From positions 248,001-312,000 of the forward strand of contig CAVYTB010000009.1 of NCBI GenBank assembly GCA_963771295.1: a stretch of DNA of 64,000 nucleotides, given 5' to 3'. The position numbers and the translations under genes are program-made. This DNA is from Acidiferrum sp963771295 (lineage in GTDB: Bacteria > Acidobacteriota > Terriglobia > Acidiferrales > UBA7541). A model generated the notes under the pieces. That model did no database searches, had not been told where the DNA came from, and saw only the letters and a program-made list of their open reading frames with translations. Positions 42,593 through 51,358 of the stretch are shown here, piece by piece (position 1 is the stretch's first letter; each line of letters opens with the position of its first letter).

Positions 42593-44626
42593 TCATTTCG
42601 TTCCCAGTAGCTTCTCGAATTCGCCTTCCGTCAACACCGTCACTCCCAGCTCTTTCGCCTTGTCGTACTTCGATCCAGGATCCGTCCCCACCACCACATA
42701 GTCGGTCTTCTTGCTCACGGATCCGCTCACTTTTCCGCCGTGCTGCTGCACCAGTTCGCCCGCTTCTTCACGGCTCCGGTTCGCCAATCCCCCGGTGAAC
42801 ACAAACGACTTCCCCGCTAATTTCTGACTCTTTACTTCGCGTTTCTCCGCCGTTGGCCGAACTCCCGCGTCACGCAATTTCTTTACCAGCTTGCGATTCG
42901 CCGCCTCCGAGAAAAACTCCACCACGGCCTCCGCTACTTTCGGCCCCACCTCGGGCACCTGCTCCAATTCTTCCTGCTTCGCCTCTTCCAAATCCTCCAG
43001 CGTCGAAAAATGTTCCGCCAGCAACTGTCCCGTCCGCTCGCCCACAAATCGCATCCCCAACGCAAAAATCAGCCGCGACAACGGATTTTTCTTGCTCGCC
43101 TGAATTTCCTCCACCAGGTTCTGCGCGGATTTCTCTCCCATGCGCTCCAGTTCCGCCACCTTTTCCACTTTCAGCGCGTACAAATCCGCCACATCTTTCA
43201 CCAGTCTCTGTTCCACCAACTGGTCCACGATTTTTTCGCCCAGCCCGTCGATATTCATCCCGTGCCGCCCCGCAAAATGCTGCAGCGATTCCTTCAGCTT
43301 TGCCGGGCACGCCGCATTCACGCAGCGATACGCCACTTCCCCCTCCGCACGGTGAATCGTGCTGCCGCACACCGGGCAATTCTTCGGCATGCGAAACGCC
43401 TTGCGCTCCTTCCCTTCTTTCACCACTTTCAACACATGCGGAATCACTTCGCCGGCGCGCTCGATCAGCACCGTGTCGCCGATGTGCAGTCCCAGCCGCT
43501 CGATCTCATCCATGTTGTGCAGCGTGGAACGGCTGACCGTCACGCCCCCAACTTGCACCGGCTGCAGCACCGCCACCGGCGTCAGCGTCCCCGTGCGTCC
43601 CACTTGCACGATGATGTCATTCACCACCGTCGTTTCTTGCCTCGCGGGATATTTGTAAGCAATCGCCCATCGCGGCGCCTTCGACGTAAATCCCAGTTCG
43701 TTCTGCAGCCCCGTGGAGTTTACTTTGATTACCACGCCATCAATTTCGTACGGCAACTTCTCTCGCTTTTCGTCCCAATCCGTGCAGTATTCGATCACCT
43801 TCTCGATTCCACCGCACAATTTCCAGTCGCTCGATGCGCGAAACCTCAACTGCTTCAGCGTTTCCAGCGAATCTGAGTGCTTGGGGTAAGGCACTTTGCC
43901 GTCGACAAACAAGTAGTACGCAAAAAAATCCAGATTGCGGCTCGCCGTAATCGCTGGGTCCAGCACGCGCACCGCTCCCGCCGCCGAGTTCCGCGCGTTT
44001 ACGAAGATTTTTCCGCCGGATTCTTCCTGCTGGCGATTTAGCGCCTCAAACGCTTTGCGCGTCATCAGGATTTCGCCGCGCACCTCGAACGCTTCGCCAA
44101 GTTTCGATTTCTTCACCACCGCCGGATCCACGCTCAGCGGAATCGAACGAATCGTCTTCACGTTCGGCGTAACATCTTCCCCCGTAGTGCCGTCGCCGCG
44201 TGTCACGCCGCGCGCCAGCACGCCATCCTCGTACTGCAGCGAGATGCTCAGCCCGTCGAATTTGTGTTCGGCAATGTACTCAATGTCTTCGCGTCCCGTC
44301 CCTTGACGCACCCGCCGATCCCAATCGCGCAGCGCGTCGTAAGAAAACGCGTTGTCCAGGCTCAGCATCGCCCGCGCGTGCCGCACCGTCTGGAATCCCT
44401 CACGCGGCGTTCCACCTACGCGCTTGGTTGGCGAATCCGGCGTCATCAAGTCCGGGTGCGCCGCTTCCATCTCCTGCAGCCGGTTCATCAGCTTGTCGAA
44501 AGCGGCGTCGGAAATTTCCGGCTCGTCGATCACGTGGTAAAGGTACTCGTGCCGGCGGATCTCTTCCCGCAGCTTCTCCGCCTCTTTCCTCAACGCGCCA
44601 TTCGCCTTCGTCGCCGCCTTCGCCAT
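42593..44626 (-). CDS. ligA: NAD-dependent DNA ligase
   Basis: About 677 residues. Domains in order: Ia NAD-binding (LREEIRRHEYLYHVIDEPEI), adenylation domain with the nucleophile Lys in EHKFDGLSIS (the KxDG motif), OB fold (VGRTGTLTPVAVLQPV), a four-Cys zinc finger (CPVCGS, then CVNAACPAK), helix-hairpin-helix repeats (HGMNIDGLGEKIVDQLVEQR, QVPEVGPKVAEAVVEFF) and a C-terminal BRCT domain (KSFVFTGGLANRSREEAG). All are intact. It seals nicks in replication and repair using NAD. Start: ATG 44626 with GGAGCTAGAGG just upstream is preferred over the TTG at 44641. Confidence 0.97.
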   Translation of the reverse strand: MAKAATKANGALRKEAEKLREEIRRHEYLYHVIDEPEISDAAFDKLMNRLQEMEAAHPDLMTPDSPTKRVGGTPREGFQTVRHARAMLSLDNAFSYDALRDWDRRVRQGTGREDIEYIAEHKFDGLSISLQYEDGVLARGVTRGDGTTGEDVTPNVKTIRSIPLSVDPAVVKKSKLGEAFEVRGEILMTRKAFEALNRQQEESGGKIFVNARNSAAGAVRVLDPAITASRNLDFFAYYLFVDGKVPYPKHSDSLETLKQLRFRASSDWKLCGGIEKVIEYCTDWDEKREKLPYEIDGVVIKVNSTGLQNELGFTSKAPRWAIAYKYPARQETTVVNDIIVQVGRTGTLTPVAVLQPVQVGGVTVSRSTLHNMDEIERLGLHIGDTVLIERAGEVIPHVLKVVKEGKERKAFRMPKNCPVCGSTIHRAEGEVAYRCVNAACPAKLKESLQHFAGRHGMNIDGLGEKIVDQLVEQRLVKDVADLYALKVEKVAELERMGEKSAQNLVEEIQASKKNPLSRLIFALGMRFVGERTGQLLAEHFSTLEDLEEAKQEELEQVPEVGPKVAEAVVEFFSEAANRKLVKKLRDAGVRPTAEKREVKSQKLAGKSFVFTGGLANRSREEAGELVQQHGGKVSGSVSKKTDYVVVGTDPGSKYDKAKELGVTVLTEGEFEKLLGTK

Positions 44627-44747
44627 CGCCTCTAGCTCCAATCACACAAATCGCCCGTATTATACGCGACTGCTGTAGCGGCACGATACGTGGTGCCCTC
44701 TGTCCACGCGGGTACAATTTGCAAATGAACAACGTCTTTTTTGGAGT

Positions 44748-44769
44748 GCGGCGGCTCGCCGCCGCTTTT
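44748..44769 (+). repeat. GC-rich hairpin followed by T-run
   Basis: GCGGCGGC (44748-44755) can pair with GCCGCCGC (44758-44765), leaving a tiny loop, and TTTT follows. It may be a weak terminator or another intergenic repeat. Surrounding bases do not code. Confidence 0.45.
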
Positions 44770-44838
44770 CGCAGCGACTCGGCATCTGCCGCGATCGCAA
44801 CCGTCGTGCGCACACCATACCGGTTTCTTGTCTTAAAG

Positions 44839-44861
44839 GTAGCGCTGGCTTTTATGCCAGC
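44839..44861 (+). repeat. GTAG-type dispersed hairpin repeat (GCTGGC stem)
   Basis: GTAGC followed by stem GCTGGC (44844-44849), loop TTTTAT and GCCAGC (44856-44861). The upstream CTTAAA and this hairpin match the degenerate copy at 1635-1663. Confidence 0.6.
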
Positions 44862-45020
44862 TCAATTTTGCCAAACGCCACCGCACCCGCACTTTTCGTG
44901 GACTCTTCTCCCTCTGTGGTGAATGCCGGGTGGCCTACCCCTGCGCCTTTGTTTTATGCAAGGGTGGGACGCTCTTCCCAATCCGTCCGCCAACCCAAGT
45001 CCCTGCGTTAATGTCTCTAG

Positions 45021-45048
45021 ACTTTTAACTTTTAACTTTCAACTTCCT
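45021..45048 (+). repeat. Short tandem heptamer repeat
   Basis: Four consecutive 7-base units: two identical ACTTTTA, then ACTTTCA, then ACTTCCT. Decay toward one side suggests an old tandem array. No role is evident. Confidence 0.5.
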
Positions 45049-45623
45049 GCCGCACCCGACAAGTACCGCATCACGCGGCCAGGGTCCTACAACTGTCCCT
45101 GTTTTGCCCCTCTCCCTCACCCCCACCGCTCCTCAGTACCGTAGATTCGTTCTTCACGCACATTTATCATTTGCGTAGTCGTCAGGAGCACGCCGCGAAT
45201 CACAACCTCGCGCATCTGGAACCCATGCTCAAACCACCCACAAAATTCCTCGCGCGCCGTTCGCCCACCGTCGCTCTTTCTCACTTTTCGCCCAATCTCG
45301 CAACCTCGCGTCTCTTTCGTTTCAACCACTTCCGCCGAAGCATCGCTCACCCATTTGGGTGTCACCTCTGCTTACGCTCCCTACTACCTACTACCTGACC
45401 GCCGCCGGTGCCCCTCCATGGGAAGTGGACGTGGACGCCGATCGTTCCCCATCTCCAGACGAATCTGCCCTCGCCGCCTTCTCCCGTCTAAGCTCGTGAC
45501 CCGACCAACTCATCGCCGACCCGCATTTCCTTACTTCGTTACATCCTTGTTTCATTGCCTCTTTGCCTCATTGCTTTTTTCGTCTTCGTATACAATGAGG
45601 GTTTGGTCGAAGCCTCGATAACT

Positions 45624-46592
45624 ATGCAAACCCAGTTCCACAACGCGCTCCTGATTCACAACCCCAACGCCGGCACCCGCGGCCATGTCCGACGACGCCA
45701 GCTCGACCAGGTGCGCCGTATTCTCTCTGCCAAAGGCATTGAAGCGGACCTCGCCGAAACCACCGGCCCCGGCCACGCCACGGAAATCGCACAAAACGCT
45801 TCAAGCGAAAAGCGGCAACTCGTCATCGCCTGCGGCGGCGATGGCACCCTGAACGAAGTCGTGAATGGCTTGGCCACTTCCAAAAATGGCCATCGCGTCC
45901 CTCTCGCTCTGCTTCCCGGCGGCACCGCCAATATTCTCGCCAAAGAGCTGCACCTTCCCTGGAACATCATTCGCGCGGCTGAAAAACTCCCCGCGGGTGA
46001 AGTTCGCGAAATCGCTCTTGGCTTGGCCACTCCCTTGAACGAGCCAGAAAAGAAGCGCTATTTCCTTAGCGTCGCTGGCGCCGGCCCCGACGGCATGATC
46101 GTTTATTGTGTCGACCTCGGCCTGAAAGCGCGCTTCGGCACTCTTGCCTATTGGTGGCAAGGATTCCGCGAAGTGGTGCGTTACACTTTCCCGCGCTTTC
46201 GTCTGCGCAGCGCGAACAAACAAGTGGAAGGAACACTTGCCGTCGTTGGCCGCACCAAAAATTATGGCGGACCGTTCAAAATCACCGATCAAGCCAGCCT
46301 CTTCGAGGACCAATTTGAGGTTCTTTCCCTTGAAACGCAAAGCGGGCTGCGTTATCTCAGCTATCTGCCCACCCTTTGGATGGGCAATCTCCGTAAAGAA
46401 CAGACAGGCGTTCATTTCTGGAAGACCGATAAACTGGTCTGCGAGCCGCTCGACGACAAGCCGGTTTACGCCCAGGTCGATGGCGAGTCCTTCGTTCGCC
46501 TGCCGGTAGAGTTCTCGATTGTTCCCAACGCGCTGAAATTGCTGGTCCCGCATGACGCTCTCGCTGCCAACGGACAGTCTGCTTTACGCTGA
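45624..46592 (+). CDS. Diacylglycerol kinase / LCB5-type lipid kinase
   Basis: This is 322 residues from ATG 45624. The N-terminal catalytic domain has LLIHNPNAGTRGH, VIACGGDGTLNEVVNGL (the GGDGT nucleotide-binding motif) and ALLPGGTANILAKEL (the GGTAN companion motif). The C-terminal half is the beta-sandwich typical of DgkB/YegS-like lipid kinases, with SVAGAGPDGMIVY and QVDGESFVRLPVEFSIVP. It phosphorylates a membrane lipid such as diacylglycerol with ATP. No anchor is present, so it is a peripheral cytoplasmic enzyme. The next gene starts 2 bp after its stop. Confidence 0.9.
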   Translation: MQTQFHNALLIHNPNAGTRGHVRRRQLDQVRRILSAKGIEADLAETTGPGHATEIAQNASSEKRQLVIACGGDGTLNEVVNGLATSKNGHRVPLALLPGGTANILAKELHLPWNIIRAAEKLPAGEVREIALGLATPLNEPEKKRYFLSVAGAGPDGMIVYCVDLGLKARFGTLAYWWQGFREVVRYTFPRFRLRSANKQVEGTLAVVGRTKNYGGPFKITDQASLFEDQFEVLSLETQSGLRYLSYLPTLWMGNLRKEQTGVHFWKTDKLVCEPLDDKPVYAQVDGESFVRLPVEFSIVPNALKLLVPHDALAANGQSALR

Positions 46593-46594
46593 CC

Positions 46595-47596
46595 ATGGAC
46601 ATTCCTACTCACGTGCTCACATCCTTCGCGCTGGCTCGTGGATTCTTTCCGCGCCGCGGCTGGCCCATCGTTGTGGGCATGCTGATTGCCGGAACCATCG
46701 CCGACGTTGATCAACTCAGCGTGTTCTTCGGCCCTGCCGCTTATCTTGCGGCACATCGCACCTGGACGCATTCCATCCTGGCTACCCTTATCATCGCGGC
46801 CATCGCCGCGGCCATTACCTTTTATCTCGACAAGAAAAAGTCCATTCCATTGCGCACGATCCTGGCCGCCGCCTTTGCCGCGGCTGCCGCGCACGTCGTT
46901 TTGGATCTCTTCCAATCCGCTGGTGAAACCCTGCTCTGGCCTTTCCGCGCGACCCGCTTCGCCGCCGACTATCTTCCACGCATCGATCCGTGGATCCTCA
47001 CATTACTGCTGGCCGGAATATTGTTGCCGGAGCTTTTTCGCCTGGTCGGTTCGGAAATTGGCGCCAAACACAAAACACCTCGTGGCCGAAACGGCGCGCT
47101 CGTCGCGCTCGCCCTGATCGTTGTCTACATCAGCGCGCGCGGCGTGCTGCATGGCGACGCCACTAGCATCCTCGATGCTCATTCCTATCGCGGTGAATCG
47201 CCGCGCCGCCTTGGTGCTTTCCCTGATCCCATTTCTCTTTTCACCTGGCACGGCATCGCGGAAACGCAATCCCTGGTTTGCTTGGCGGACGTCCCGGTGC
47301 ATTCCGCCAGCGAATTCGACGCGGAAGCGGCAAATTGCCAGCACAAGCCGGAATCTTCTCCAGCGTTGGATCTGGGGCAAAAAACAGCAGTCGCCGAAAA
47401 GTTTTTGCAGTCCGCGCGATTTCCCCGCGCAACGGTTGAGAAAACCCAGGATGGTTATCAGGTCACAATCCGTTCGCTGCGGGATGTCGTGGAACAAGAA
47501 ACCAGCCACGGCGTCGCGGCGCGCGTCCTGCTGGATGCAAAGTCTCATGTTGTCAGCCAGGAACTCGTCTGGGCCAGCGACTTGCGGCTACGTTGA
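46595..47596 (+). CDS. DUF457/YdjM-type membrane-bound metal-dependent hydrolase
   Basis: The protein has 333 residues. The start MDIPTHVLTSFALARGFF and then GTIADVDQLSVFFG and HRTWTHSI supply the His/Asp residues (H, D-x-D, HRxxTHS) of this predicted membrane metalloenzyme family, with a later AHVVLDLF. Four to five membrane helices lie in the first 180 residues, and a soluble C-terminal domain of about 140 residues follows. Family members such as YbcI/LexA-regulated YdjM have been tied to membrane lipid or phospholipase-like roles, not proven. It is coupled to the lipid kinase gene 2 bp upstream, which supports a lipid link. Confidence 0.8.
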   Translation: MDIPTHVLTSFALARGFFPRRGWPIVVGMLIAGTIADVDQLSVFFGPAAYLAAHRTWTHSILATLIIAAIAAAITFYLDKKKSIPLRTILAAAFAAAAAHVVLDLFQSAGETLLWPFRATRFAADYLPRIDPWILTLLLAGILLPELFRLVGSEIGAKHKTPRGRNGALVALALIVVYISARGVLHGDATSILDAHSYRGESPRRLGAFPDPISLFTWHGIAETQSLVCLADVPVHSASEFDAEAANCQHKPESSPALDLGQKTAVAEKFLQSARFPRATVEKTQDGYQVTIRSLRDVVEQETSHGVAARVLLDAKSHVVSQELVWASDLRLR

Positions 47597-48211
47597 TGTA
47601 GCGCCCGGCTGCTGCTTTTTACGCAAGATGAGCTGTGAAGCCAGGTAGCTAAGCGCCACAAATGCCACCAAAAACGCGGCCGTCTGCAACTTGTGTTGCC
47701 CCAAATATGGCAACGCATTATTTCCGTAGCGAATCGCCAGGTAGCCAATCCCCAAATAACGGATCAGCCGAGCCAGCGTAACCGCCGACGTGAAACTCCA
47801 TAGCGGTACTTCAAACACTCCCGCCGCAAGCACGAAAAACTTGAATGGCGTCGGCGGCGGCAACAGCGCCGCAACCAGCATTCCCAGAAATCCGTTCTGT
47901 TCCACCGCGTGACGAATTACTTCCGCGCGCGCTCCCGCTTTCTTATGGAAGAATGCTTCGCCGCCCTTGCGCGCAATGAAGTACAGCAGCACGCAGCCGA
48001 GCACCGAACCCGCCGCCGCCATCAGCGCATACAGCACCATCCGTGCCGGATGCTGAATGGCGAGCTCGATCAGCAACAAATCGTTGATCACCGGGAACGT
48101 CAGCACCGACGAATCCAGAAAAGAAATCAGGAACAGGCCCGGCGCGCCCAGCACACCGGCAAACGCGACAATTTTCTGCTTCCAGACGCTCAACTGGCTT
48201 GTCAAAAGCAA
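47588..48211 (-). CDS. DedA/VTT family membrane protein
   Basis: This is 207 residues. GAPGLFLISFLDSSVLTFP (a re-entrant segment), YFIARKGGEAFFHK (the conserved G-x-x-x-G/R area) and AALLPPPTPFKFFVLAAGVFEV (the proline-rich VTT signature) identify a DedA/VTT protein. Relatives are lipid flippases, including the undecaprenyl-phosphate and phosphatidylethanolamine scramblases. Initiation is at TTG (48211 or 48205, the latter better spaced from GGGGAG). Its 3' end overlaps the convergent DUF457 gene by 9 bp. Confidence 0.88.
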   Translation of the reverse strand: MLLTSQLSVWKQKIVAFAGVLGAPGLFLISFLDSSVLTFPVINDLLLIELAIQHPARMVLYALMAAAGSVLGCVLLYFIARKGGEAFFHKKAGARAEVIRHAVEQNGFLGMLVAALLPPPTPFKFFVLAAGVFEVPLWSFTSAVTLARLIRYLGIGYLAIRYGNNALPYLGQHKLQTAAFLVAFVALSYLASQLILRKKQQPGATST

Positions 48212-48252
48212 GCTCCCCGGAAAAGTATGGAATTCACAGACGCTCGCGTGCC

Positions 48253-49551
48253 TTACAGCAGCGTCTCGATGGCTTCGACAATCACATCGTAAACGTGGTG
48301 CAATTCTTCAGGCTCCATCACGTACGGCGGAAGCACATACACGACATTCCCCAATGGGCGCAGCAGCACCCCGCGCTCCAGAAAGAATCCGTACAGTTTC
48401 GGGCGCAAGTCCGATAAATATCCTGGATCATCCGCACGCAATTCGACGATGCCAATTGAGCCGATCTGCCGCGTCTCTCCAACCTGACGCATATCGCTCA
48501 GATGCCTCAGCCGCATCGCATGGATTCGCGCGATAGTCGCGATGCGATCGAACACCGGTTCGTCGTCAAAGATCTGCAAGTTCGCAACCGCGGCGGCGCA
48601 AGCCAAAGCGTTTCCCGTGTAAGAATGTCCGTGATAAAAAGTGTGCAAGCGGTTCTCGCTGCGGAACGCGGACTCCACGCGATCGCTGCAAAGAGTCACT
48701 CCCATGGCTAGAAATCCGCCGGTGATTCCTTTGGAGACGCACATCAAATCCGGCGTGACGTTGGCCAGATCGCAGGCAAACATTTTTCCGGTGCGTCCGA
48801 ATCCCGTCAGCACCTCGTCGGCAATCAGCAGCACATCGTGCTTCGTGCACAACGCGCGCACTCTCTGCAGAAATTCCACGGGGTGCACGATCATTCCTCC
48901 CGCGCCTTGCAGCAATGGTTCCACGATGACGGCGGCAATCTGCGCGCTGCGCTCCGCCAGCAATTCCTCCAACTGTTTTACACACTCAATGTGGCAACTC
49001 TCGCGCTTCAAGCCGACCGGGCAGCGGTAACAATATGCCGAGTGCACGCGGTGAACCGAGTACCGCATCGACTGGAAAGGATCGGTGAAGGGCGATTCGT
49101 CGCTTACCGACATCGCTCCGGCAGTATCGCCGTGATAGCCATGCGCCAACGCTACGATTTCGCGCTTCTCCGGCCGCTCCATATTTCCAAAATGCTGCAG
49201 CGCCAGTTTCAGCGCCACTTCCACGGCGGTTGAGCCGTCATCCGAAAAAAACATGTGCGTCAGTTGCGGCGGGATCCATTTGCGCAAGCGTTCGGCTAAT
49301 TCCTCCGCCGCATCATGCGTAAAGCCTGCCAGGATCACGTGCTCCAGTTTCCGCGCCTGTTCGGCGATGGCCGCGGCAATCCGCGGATTCGCGTGGCCAT
49401 GCAAATTCACCCACCACGACGAAATCGCATCGATAATCTTGCGTCCGTCCGCCGTGTACAAGAAGACGCCTTCGGCCCTGCTTACACGAATAGGTTCGGG
49501 GTCGAGAACACGATTAGTGAAGGGATGCCAGATTTGAAGCGGTGAATTCAT
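48253..49551 (-). CDS. bioA: Adenosylmethionine-8-amino-7-oxononanoate aminotransferase
   Basis: A class III PLP aminotransferase of 432 residues. IWHPFTNRVLDPEPI is the characteristic BioA start, ISSWWVNLHGHANP and FSDDGSTAVEVALKLALQH bind substrate and cofactor, and the PLP Lys is in SKGITGGFLAMGVTL. It converts 7-keto-8-aminopelargonate (KAPA) to 7,8-diaminopelargonate with S-adenosylmethionine as amino donor. It is the last gene of bioBFDA, and its ATG overlaps the bioD stop as ATGA. Confidence 0.95.
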   Translation of the reverse strand: MNSPLQIWHPFTNRVLDPEPIRVSRAEGVFLYTADGRKIIDAISSWWVNLHGHANPRIAAAIAEQARKLEHVILAGFTHDAAEELAERLRKWIPPQLTHMFFSDDGSTAVEVALKLALQHFGNMERPEKREIVALAHGYHGDTAGAMSVSDESPFTDPFQSMRYSVHRVHSAYCYRCPVGLKRESCHIECVKQLEELLAERSAQIAAVIVEPLLQGAGGMIVHPVEFLQRVRALCTKHDVLLIADEVLTGFGRTGKMFACDLANVTPDLMCVSKGITGGFLAMGVTLCSDRVESAFRSENRLHTFYHGHSYTGNALACAAAVANLQIFDDEPVFDRIATIARIHAMRLRHLSDMRQVGETRQIGSIGIVELRADDPGYLSDLRPKLYGFFLERGVLLRPLGNVVYVLPPYVMEPEELHHVYDVIVEAIETLL

Positions 49552-50183
49552 TGCGCAAATGCGGATCGGTCAAAGTGGTTCAGGAACACCTGCATCAGCG
49601 CCGTGCGGTGCAGGTTGGGCAGTTTGGGAACTTCCCCAATCACGCGCACATGTCCGAACTTTTCGACGGTATCGCGGTTCTCGCGGTTTTGATCGCCGAT
49701 CAGCACCACTCCATGCACCGGCAATTCCGCCGCGTGCAGGGCCGCCAGCGTCAACAGCGTGTGATTGATGGTGCCCAATCCGCTGCGCGCCGCCAGGATG
49801 ACTGGCAATTTGAATTTCACCATCATGTCCAGCATGAATTGCTTGGGGTTGATCGGCACCAGGACACCGCCGGCGCCCTCCACAATCAGCCAGTCGTTCA
49901 CCAGGCTGGTCGGCAAATTGATTCGTCCCAGATCGATTTCCACGCCCGCCCAACGTGCCGCCAGATCCGGCGAAACCGGCGGAACAAATTTGTAGACTTC
50001 TTCCAGTGTGCGATCCGTGCCGATGCCGGCCAGGCGCATCACCGTCACGCGGTCCGAACCTTCCAGCGTTCCGGTCTGTATCGGCTTCCAATACACCGCA
50101 TCGAGCGCCGCGCACAGCAAAGCCGACAGTGTTGTTTTTCCGACTCCCGTATCCGTGCCTGTAATAAAGAATTGTCGTCTCAT
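49548..50183 (-). CDS. bioD: Dethiobiotin synthetase
   Basis: The protein has 211 residues. The P-loop FITGTDTGVGKTT at the very N-terminus, VEGAGGVLVPI and the KPIQTG block (here YWKPIQTGT) are diagnostic. It forms the ureido ring of dethiobiotin from 7,8-diaminopelargonate, CO2 and ATP. The length is normal for the family. The start ATG overlaps the bioF stop codon by 4 bp, so translation is probably coupled. Confidence 0.95.
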   Translation of the reverse strand: MRRQFFITGTDTGVGKTTLSALLCAALDAVYWKPIQTGTLEGSDRVTVMRLAGIGTDRTLEEVYKFVPPVSPDLAARWAGVEIDLGRINLPTSLVNDWLIVEGAGGVLVPINPKQFMLDMMVKFKLPVILAARSGLGTINHTLLTLAALHAAELPVHGVVLIGDQNRENRDTVEKFGHVRVIGEVPKLPNLHRTALMQVFLNHFDRSAFAQ

Positions 50184-51358
50184 GCGCGTTTCGCCACCGC
50201 CACGCTAGCCCGCAAGGACCGCCACGAGGTCAGCGACTTCACCAACCGCTTCAATTCAGCCTCCGGGATTTTGCTGGTCAAAGACAATCGCAATCGCGCG
50301 CTCCCATCCGGCACTGTGGGCGGCCGGATCGCCCTAACCGCAAATCCATCACGTTGCAGATAATCGGCCGCGTCCAGCGTCTCCGCGACGTTTCCCAATA
50401 CCACGGGAACGATCTGGCTGGCGCTGCCGGCAGTCTTGAATCCCGCAGCTTTCAGCTGTTCCGCCAATCGCGCAGCGCGTTGCAGCAATTCCTGACGGTC
50501 CTGATCCATGGTGAGCGCAGTCTCCAACGCCGCTGCAATTTGCTTCGCAAAATACGGCGGCAGCGCTGTGCTGAACACAAACGTACGCGCTCGGTTTACG
50601 AGAAACTCTTTCAATACTTCCGGCCCGCACACAAATGCGCCCGCTGAACCCAACGCTTTTCCGCAGGTGTGCACGCTCGCCAGCACTTGCCCCTCAATTC
50701 CCGCGGCCGCCGCCAATCCACGCCCTGACGGTCCATGCACGCCCGTCGCATGCGCTTCATCCACAATCAACGCAGCCCCATATTTCTCGGCGAGTTCGGC
50801 CAACCGGCGCAGCGGAGCTACGTCGCCATCCATGCTGAACACCGTCTCGGTAACAATCACCCGCCGCCACGGCGCGCCTGAATCCTGACGAAGCGCAAGC
50901 TCCAGCGCCTCCAAATCCAGGTGCGGATAGATGACCTTGCGCGCTCCCGACAATCGAATTCCATCAATCAAGCTGGCATGGTTCAGTTCATCGGAATAAA
51001 TTACGTCGTCCGGACCGACTAGCGATGCCAGCAAACCCATGTTCGCCGCATATCCCGTGGTGAAATAAAGCCCCGCTTCCGTTCCCGCAAACTCCGCAAA
51101 GCGCTCTTCCAACTCTCGCCAATCCTCGGTTTGTCCGGAAAGCAGCCGCGAGCCCGTTCCTCCCACTCGACTTGCGCGACCAACGGATTCCACCAGCGAT
51201 TGCCGCAGCGCCGGATTTTCCGCCAAACCCAGATAATCATTCGAGCAGAAATTAATCCCGCGAACTTCCGCCAACGTGCGGCACAGATTGCGCTCCTCCA
51301 GCGCACGCAGATCTTTGCGCAGCCCGGTTTTCCAGATGGACTGAACGTCAGACGGCAT
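50180..51358 (-). CDS. bioF: 8-amino-7-oxononanoate synthase
   Basis: The protein has 392 residues of the alpha-oxoamine synthase family. NFCSNDYLGLAENP, GGTGSRLLSGQ, DELNHASLIDGIRLS and VDEAHATGVHG are the usual blocks, and the PLP Lys is in HTCGKALGSAGAFV. It condenses pimeloyl thioester with alanine to give 7-keto-8-aminopelargonate (KAPA). The start codon lies 11 bp inside the end of bioB. The C-terminal RSLRASVAVAKRA extends slightly past the core. Confidence 0.95.
   Translation of the reverse strand: MPSDVQSIWKTGLRKDLRALEERNLCRTLAEVRGINFCSNDYLGLAENPALRQSLVESVGRASRVGGTGSRLLSGQTEDWRELEERFAEFAGTEAGLYFTTGYAANMGLLASLVGPDDVIYSDELNHASLIDGIRLSGARKVIYPHLDLEALELALRQDSGAPWRRVIVTETVFSMDGDVAPLRRLAELAEKYGAALIVDEAHATGVHGPSGRGLAAAAGIEGQVLASVHTCGKALGSAGAFVCGPEVLKEFLVNRARTFVFSTALPPYFAKQIAAALETALTMDQDRQELLQRAARLAEQLKAAGFKTAGSASQIVPVVLGNVAETLDAADYLQRDGFAVRAIRPPTVPDGSARLRLSLTSKIPEAELKRLVKSLTSWRSLRASVAVAKRA

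Larger units (their letters stand above)
44627..45623. other. Repeat-rich noncoding stretch
   Basis: About 1 kb with no supportable gene. It contains a GC hairpin GCGGCGGC/GCCGCCGC at 44748-44765 followed by TTTT, an intact GTAG-type hairpin at 44839-44861, and a tandem heptamer (ACTTTTA, ACTTTTA, ACTTTCA, ACTTCCT) at 45021-45048. A long C/T-rich run covers about 45100-45560. The short frame at 45117-45365 (minus) has no recognisable similarity or ribosome site. Transcription of the diacylglycerol-kinase-like gene must begin in its right part. Confidence 0.55.

Noticed and set aside
45117..45365. 82-residue minus-strand frame in the noncoding stretch
   Set aside because: No ribosome site, no family resemblance, and it lies in a skewed C/T-rich region where spurious frames are common.
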